NCBI GenBank assembly: GCA_947632555.1
Contig: CANRPU010000001.1
Location: 1-64,000, forward strand
Direction of reading: 5' to 3'
Length of the DNA stretch: 64,000 bases
DNA from: an uncultured Lachnospiraceae bacterium
GTDB taxonomy: Bacteria > Bacillota > Clostridia > Lachnospirales > Lachnospiraceae
Shown one piece after another: positions 59,918-64,000 of this stretch; within the stretch, counting starts at the first letter, position 1; each line of letters opens with the position of its first letter. Made by a program: the position numbers and the translations under genes. A model generated the notes under the pieces. The model saw only the letters and a list, made by a program, of their open reading frames with translations. It did no database searches and was not told the origin of the DNA.

Positions 59918-60763
59918 TTATTCTTCCTTTTCCAGCCATTCAAATGAATATCCTGCTTCCGAAAGTTCGCGCACCGCTTCTTCCAGTTTTTCACTGTTGT
60001 CCATAAAACACCAGGCATGCGTAAAGATTACCAGTACTCTGTCATTTCTTTTTTCTTTCAAAACGGTATTTATGTTTTCCGTGGTTTCCAGCCGGATATC
60101 CGTAACATAATAAATCATGTCATCCGTCTTCAGGATACCATCTCTGGTTGCGTAAAGCTTCTCTATCTGTTCCTGTGTCAGGTCATAGCTGATAGTTTTC
60201 TCATCCTGACATAAAAGTCCTTTTATCCCCTGCGATAACAGAAATTCTACCATTTCATCCGTAGCCTTCCAATAATGCAGTCGAAGGATCTTTGTTGTTG
60301 TAGTCTCCCCCGCAAAGCGTTTTATTTCCTCCTGCGTATTGGCATAGGCTGTCATAAAATCTCTTATAGATTCATCCGGTTCCAGTTCGGTCCCGCTGTG
60401 AAAACCGATTCTCAGCCAATCCGCATTTTCCTCAAATTCTTCATAGTAATCTTCCGGCATATCCTGTAAAGAAAATGTTTCTAACTTATAATAGACGTAC
60501 AGCGTTACCTTCATGCCGTATTCGTCATGCAATTCTTTCAGTTTACCCAGGATCTGATTTTCAAAAATACTGTCATACCGGTTCCAATAAATATCCTGAA
60601 AGATCATGGTAGCATCATCTACACTGATATGCGCCGTTTTTACAACCGGACGTTTCAGGAAGAAGATCCCGCCCGCCAATACCGCCACGGCGAGAAGCAT
60701 GATCCCGGCCGCCATCACGATTCTGAAACGATTTCCACTCCTTTTAATGCTATGTGTCCCCAA
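59918..60763 (-). CDS. Polysaccharide deacetylase (NodB-like, divergent), membrane-anchored
   Basis: TAHISVDDATMIFQ, LRIGFHSGTE, RLHYWKATDEMVEFLLSQGI, VLVIFTHAW; start may be ~60763 or ~60715. Confidence 0.75.
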   Translation of the reverse strand: MGTHSIKRSGNRFRIVMAAGIMLLAVAVLAGGIFFLKRPVVKTAHISVDDATMIFQDIYWNRYDSIFENQILGKLKELHDEYGMKVTLYVYYKLETFSLQDMPEDYYEEFEENADWLRIGFHSGTELEPDESIRDFMTAYANTQEEIKRFAGETTTTKILRLHYWKATDEMVEFLLSQGIKGLLCQDEKTISYDLTQEQIEKLYATRDGILKTDDMIYYVTDIRLETTENINTVLKEKRNDRVLVIFTHAWCFMDNSEKLEEAVRELSEAGYSFEWLEKEE

Positions 60764-61065
60764 TCCCTATGACTCCAATCCATCCTATGTGCGTAATTTT
60801 TATCTTCTTCAATTTCAAAGCAGTACGCATCTTTTACTCCGTACCCATGGGAAATATACCCTGCTCCTCTTTCCCCGAAATACCCGTGCAGGTTTCCTGT
60901 GTTGTGACCATAGTTACCGGTGTTCCGTCCGCGTACCGCAGAATAATACGAATATACATCCGCAGTCCTGCTTCTTCCACCATATAGCGCAGCTTCTCAT
61001 TCCGTGCGCAGACACTGTCAGCCTTTTCAAGAAACTCCAGTTCCTTCATAGCGGCTACCATGAGA
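60715..61065 (-). pseudogene. Remnant of Wzt-like ATPase C-terminal domain
   Basis: RMYIRIILRYADGTPVTMVTTQE and GVKDAYCFEIEEDKNYAHRMDWSHRDWGHIALKGVEIVSES* match the intact Wzt-like C-terminus. Confidence 0.85.
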
Positions 61066-61084
61066 GCAATAGCAAACAGCAGTT

Positions 61085-61403
61085 CCGGTCAGCGCATAAA
61101 TCACCAGTACAATTCCCAACAGTGCGAACTATACCAGAAAATCTCCCCACCCTGTCAGAACCGTAGCTATCGGTACCACCATTCTTGGGAAATACACCTT
61201 ACCAAATACGCCCGCGTTCGCTACAAAGGTATTAGAAATCTGATTCACACAATATTGCCAAAAACAATGATCTGTTTATACTTTGTAGCATAATTACGCT
61301 TTACAAACAGCACTATCAGATCTTTACAGGAAAACAGTTCCCGCAGATTGAAGTTCAACCATTTTCTTTTTGGTTTCAGTACTGTTGTCCAGTTTTCTTC
61401 CAT
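61085..61403 (-). pseudogene. Remnant of Wzm-like ABC permease
   Basis: MEENWTTVLKPKRKWLNFNLRELFSCKDLIVLFVKRNYATKYKQ then deletion, then QISNTFVANAGVFGKVYFPRMVVPIATVLTG with internal stop. Confidence 0.88.
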
Positions 61404-61448
61404 AACGTCATCTCATCCACATTCTTATTAAATCATTTTAAATTTAGT

Positions 61449-62942
61449 TTAATAAATAATCCAGTATAAAATATTACCTTCGAAGATTAGCTGTTCAGAC
61501 GGATTATAATCATCCCAATCTTTTTCCCCAACATATTTTTCATATTCTGCAGTTTCCATATTTAATCCTCTATAATTTGTTCCATTTACATAATTCAAAA
61601 AATTTAATTGTGCCCACTGATCGTATATGATCCGATGATTATATGTCAGCTCACTTGGCAGCAGCAATTCCTTTGCACAATACCTTGGAGAATTATCCAT
61701 TGCCACTTTTACATAAGAAATCTGATTACCTGTATTTTTTTCATATTCTTCTATTTCAGCCTGAATAGAATACATTTCATGATAATCAATAGCCTGACCG
61801 ATAAAAGTATCCATAATACAATTTTGAGTATAGTATATATCCAAAAGTACCATACCGCCAATCAATATTTCTACTCCGACTATTAATTTTGGCGATTGTC
61901 TTAATATATAGACAACTCCAATGATCAAAAGTCCCAATGAAAAAAACATGCTGACAAGCGTTCTTTGTGGATAATATGGGGTAGTAACGAATCCAAAACT
62001 AAACGGCAGTATTACCAATATTCCAGATATGCCGGTAAATATTATGAGCAGAAACATTTTTCTGTTTTTCAGCAATATATATATTCCCATCACAAACAGC
62101 AGGCACAAAAGCAATGGCAAAAGTCCTTTTGCGAACATATTTTGCAGGTTCCACCATGTATTTACTACATTACTTATTATCACTTTTATCTTTGCCCCCC
62201 ACGATTGTGGAAGAGAAGTATTTTTTCCAGGAGATAAATTATGTCCTCCGGATGCTATCATTTTTTGCAGTAACAAATTACTAAATGCAGGTACAGCTAC
62301 ACTTATGCATACCCAAAAGTTTTTCTTTATTATTGTTTTTATGTCATCATCAAAGTGCAAAATAAACACCGCAATCAGTACAGTCATTAAAACTATAAAA
62401 ATATTAGTTTGATAAATAGACATTGCGCAAAAGCTGCAAAATCCGCCTAAAACATATTTATGATCTACAATACACCGCACTGCTATTGCAGAGCACAAAA
62501 TTCCTATCGCCTGCTCTATACAATTATACACATAATGTTCAACAATAAATGGATTAATAAACATTAACAGCACTGCAGCATGCAGCAAAAACAATTGATG
62601 CTTATCATTAAATTTTTGTCGAAAAATTTCAAACAGGATAACTGCTGCCAGCGCATACAGTGCCATTCCGAATAACTGCAAAATCCATGCATTCTGAAGA
62701 TATGATATATGAAGAAACCTATTCAGAAAATAAAAGAGGCCTGCCAGCGCATAAAGAATGAATCTTCCACTGGAAACCAACTGCCAGAAATCCGGCATTT
62801 CTGGATATTCGGAATACACTCCCCCTGTTTTTATACATGGCATATGATCGCTTGTTACATATGTGCGAAAAAATGGCATAAACATCAATAATATTATGAG
62901 TAAATAATATACCCATAATCTAATTCGTTGTTTTCTTATCAT
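61449..62942 (-). CDS. GtrII-like polytopic glucosyltransferase
   Basis: ~500 aa, many TM segments, SSGRFILYALAGLFYFLNRFL; partner of adjacent GtrB-like gene. Confidence 0.78.
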   Translation of the reverse strand: MIRKQRIRLWVYYLLIILLMFMPFFRTYVTSDHMPCIKTGGVYSEYPEMPDFWQLVSSGRFILYALAGLFYFLNRFLHISYLQNAWILQLFGMALYALAAVILFEIFRQKFNDKHQLFLLHAAVLLMFINPFIVEHYVYNCIEQAIGILCSAIAVRCIVDHKYVLGGFCSFCAMSIYQTNIFIVLMTVLIAVFILHFDDDIKTIIKKNFWVCISVAVPAFSNLLLQKMIASGGHNLSPGKNTSLPQSWGAKIKVIISNVVNTWWNLQNMFAKGLLPLLLCLLFVMGIYILLKNRKMFLLIIFTGISGILVILPFSFGFVTTPYYPQRTLVSMFFSLGLLIIGVVYILRQSPKLIVGVEILIGGMVLLDIYYTQNCIMDTFIGQAIDYHEMYSIQAEIEEYEKNTGNQISYVKVAMDNSPRYCAKELLLPSELTYNHRIIYDQWAQLNFLNYVNGTNYRGLNMETAEYEKYVGEKDWDDYNPSEQLIFEGNILYWIIY

Positions 62943-63918
62943 ATTCCTCCTTTTCCGGCTCCTCAATGCCATGTTCCCCTTCTAGATTGGATTCCTTTTC
63001 AAGATATATCGGTCGTTTCTTTACCTCTAGATAAATCCTAGCTAAGTATTCTCCGATCATACCCAAAATGGTAATTATCACTCCACCTATAAACAATATC
63101 GCGATCATAATACTTGTATAACCATTTCTGCCGCCTTCCCCAGCATATAATGCCGCTATGCCCACATAGCCTGCATATATGAATGCTGCCAGAGTTATCA
63201 CCAGTCCCAGATAAATAACGCCTCTCAGCGGAGTTATCGCAAAAGAAATAATCCCACTATATGCGTAGCGGAACAGCCCTCTCATATTCCACTTTGATCT
63301 TCCTGCCACGCGTTTTCTATTTTCATATTCAATCCATTTATTGTTAAATCCCACCCATGCGTAAAGCCCTTTGGTAAAACGCTCCCTTTCCGGCATTGAA
63401 AGAATCGCATTTACTACTTTACGTGTCATTAATCGATAATCGGTACTTCCTGATATCAAATTAATGGCAGTTATTTTACTTATTACATGATAAAAACATT
63501 TTGAAAGCGTACTTCTAACAGGCAATTCTCCTCTTCTCGAAACGCGTCGTGCTGTAGCGCAGTCGTAGCCTTCATTCTCAATCGCATATAGCATTTCTTT
63601 CAACAATTCTGGCGGATGCTGCAGATCAGCATCCATAACCGTTACGTAATCCCCTGTACTTTTAAGCAGTCCCGCGTAGATGGCAGCCTCTTTTCCAAAA
63701 TTTCTTGAAAAAGATAAATACTGTATTTTTTCTTGTCTGGCAGTTTTCTCCAGCCGTTTGATCTCATTCATTGTGCCATCTGTACTTCCATCATCTATAT
63801 ACGTCAAAATAAGACGATATTGAGATAATGTCATAAATACTTCTTTCAGCTTTTCATAAAATAAAAAAATACACTTTTCTTCATTATAGCATGGTACAAT
63901 AATCTCTACTGTTTTCAT
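62920..63918 (-). CDS. GtrB-like bactoprenol glycosyltransferase (GT2 with two C-terminal TM)
   Basis: VEIIVPCYNEEKCIFLFYEKL, YLSFSRNFGKEAAIYAGL, VMDADLQHPPELLKEML. Confidence 0.93.
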   Translation of the reverse strand: MKTVEIIVPCYNEEKCIFLFYEKLKEVFMTLSQYRLILTYIDDGSTDGTMNEIKRLEKTARQEKIQYLSFSRNFGKEAAIYAGLLKSTGDYVTVMDADLQHPPELLKEMLYAIENEGYDCATARRVSRRGELPVRSTLSKCFYHVISKITAINLISGSTDYRLMTRKVVNAILSMPERERFTKGLYAWVGFNNKWIEYENRKRVAGRSKWNMRGLFRYAYSGIISFAITPLRGVIYLGLVITLAAFIYAGYVGIAALYAGEGGRNGYTSIMIAILFIGGVIITILGMIGEYLARIYLEVKKRPIYLEKESNLEGEHGIEEPEKEEYDKKTTN

Positions 63919-63920
63919 CT

Positions 63921-64000
63921 TTATTTCTGACTCCGTTTAATATTTTTATGCAGCCAATTTTGTATTCTTACTATCCATGTGGGATTGAGCCCCAACAACC
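63921..64000 (-). CDS. Partial CDS, C-terminus only, cut by window edge
   Basis: Open minus-strand frame LLGLNPTWIVRIQNWLHKNIKRSQK* ending just before the GtrB-like gene. Confidence 0.45.
   Translation of the reverse strand, partial: LLGLNPTWIVRIQNWLHKNIKRSQK

Noticed and set aside
1-64000. Transposons, integrases, phage genes, CRISPR arrays, rRNA/tRNA genes
   Set aside because: None recognised on either strand despite the accessory character of the 33-64 kb region; a tRNAscan/Infernal run would be needed to exclude small RNAs.

Overview
The window looks like a chromosomal segment of a Gram-positive anaerobe, most like Lachnospiraceae/Clostridia by protein content (inference only, no search run). 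Nearly all genes are on the minus strand. Positions ~0.4-33.4 kb are largely housekeeping: lysS, greA, dus, coaX, birA, argF, an SPFH/NfeD pair, an SleB-like hydrolase, proC, a TrmH-family methylase, pfkA, dnaE, a sugar isomerase/DUF4867/xylulokinase operon, cysK, aroA (the only convincing + strand gene), arcC, two large GT2 glycosyltransferases, an S8 protease, a clpX-like gene and an htrA-like gene. Positions ~33.5-64 kb form a visibly more AT-rich surface-glycan locus. It holds an MBOAT/SGNH-like pair, a CDP-3,6-dideoxyhexose cassette (rfbF, TPP enzyme, SDR, GT2, rfbG, rfbH), a Wzm/Wzt-type ABC exporter, two DUF6056-like membrane proteins sharing a 236-bp perfectly identical 3' block, a radical SAM enzyme, a GT2-pyruvyltransferase fusion, a stand-alone pyruvyltransferase, PIG-L and NodB-like deacetylases, and a GtrII/GtrB pair. 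Several decayed paralogs lie within it (GT2, radical SAM, pyruvyltransferase, ABC exporter), indicating module duplication and turnover. The most novel candidates are the radical SAM + GT2/pyruvyltransferase + DUF6056 module, present once intact and once as ghosts, and the YerE-like branched-chain CDP-sugar cassette. I saw no rRNA, tRNA, CRISPR array or transposase.
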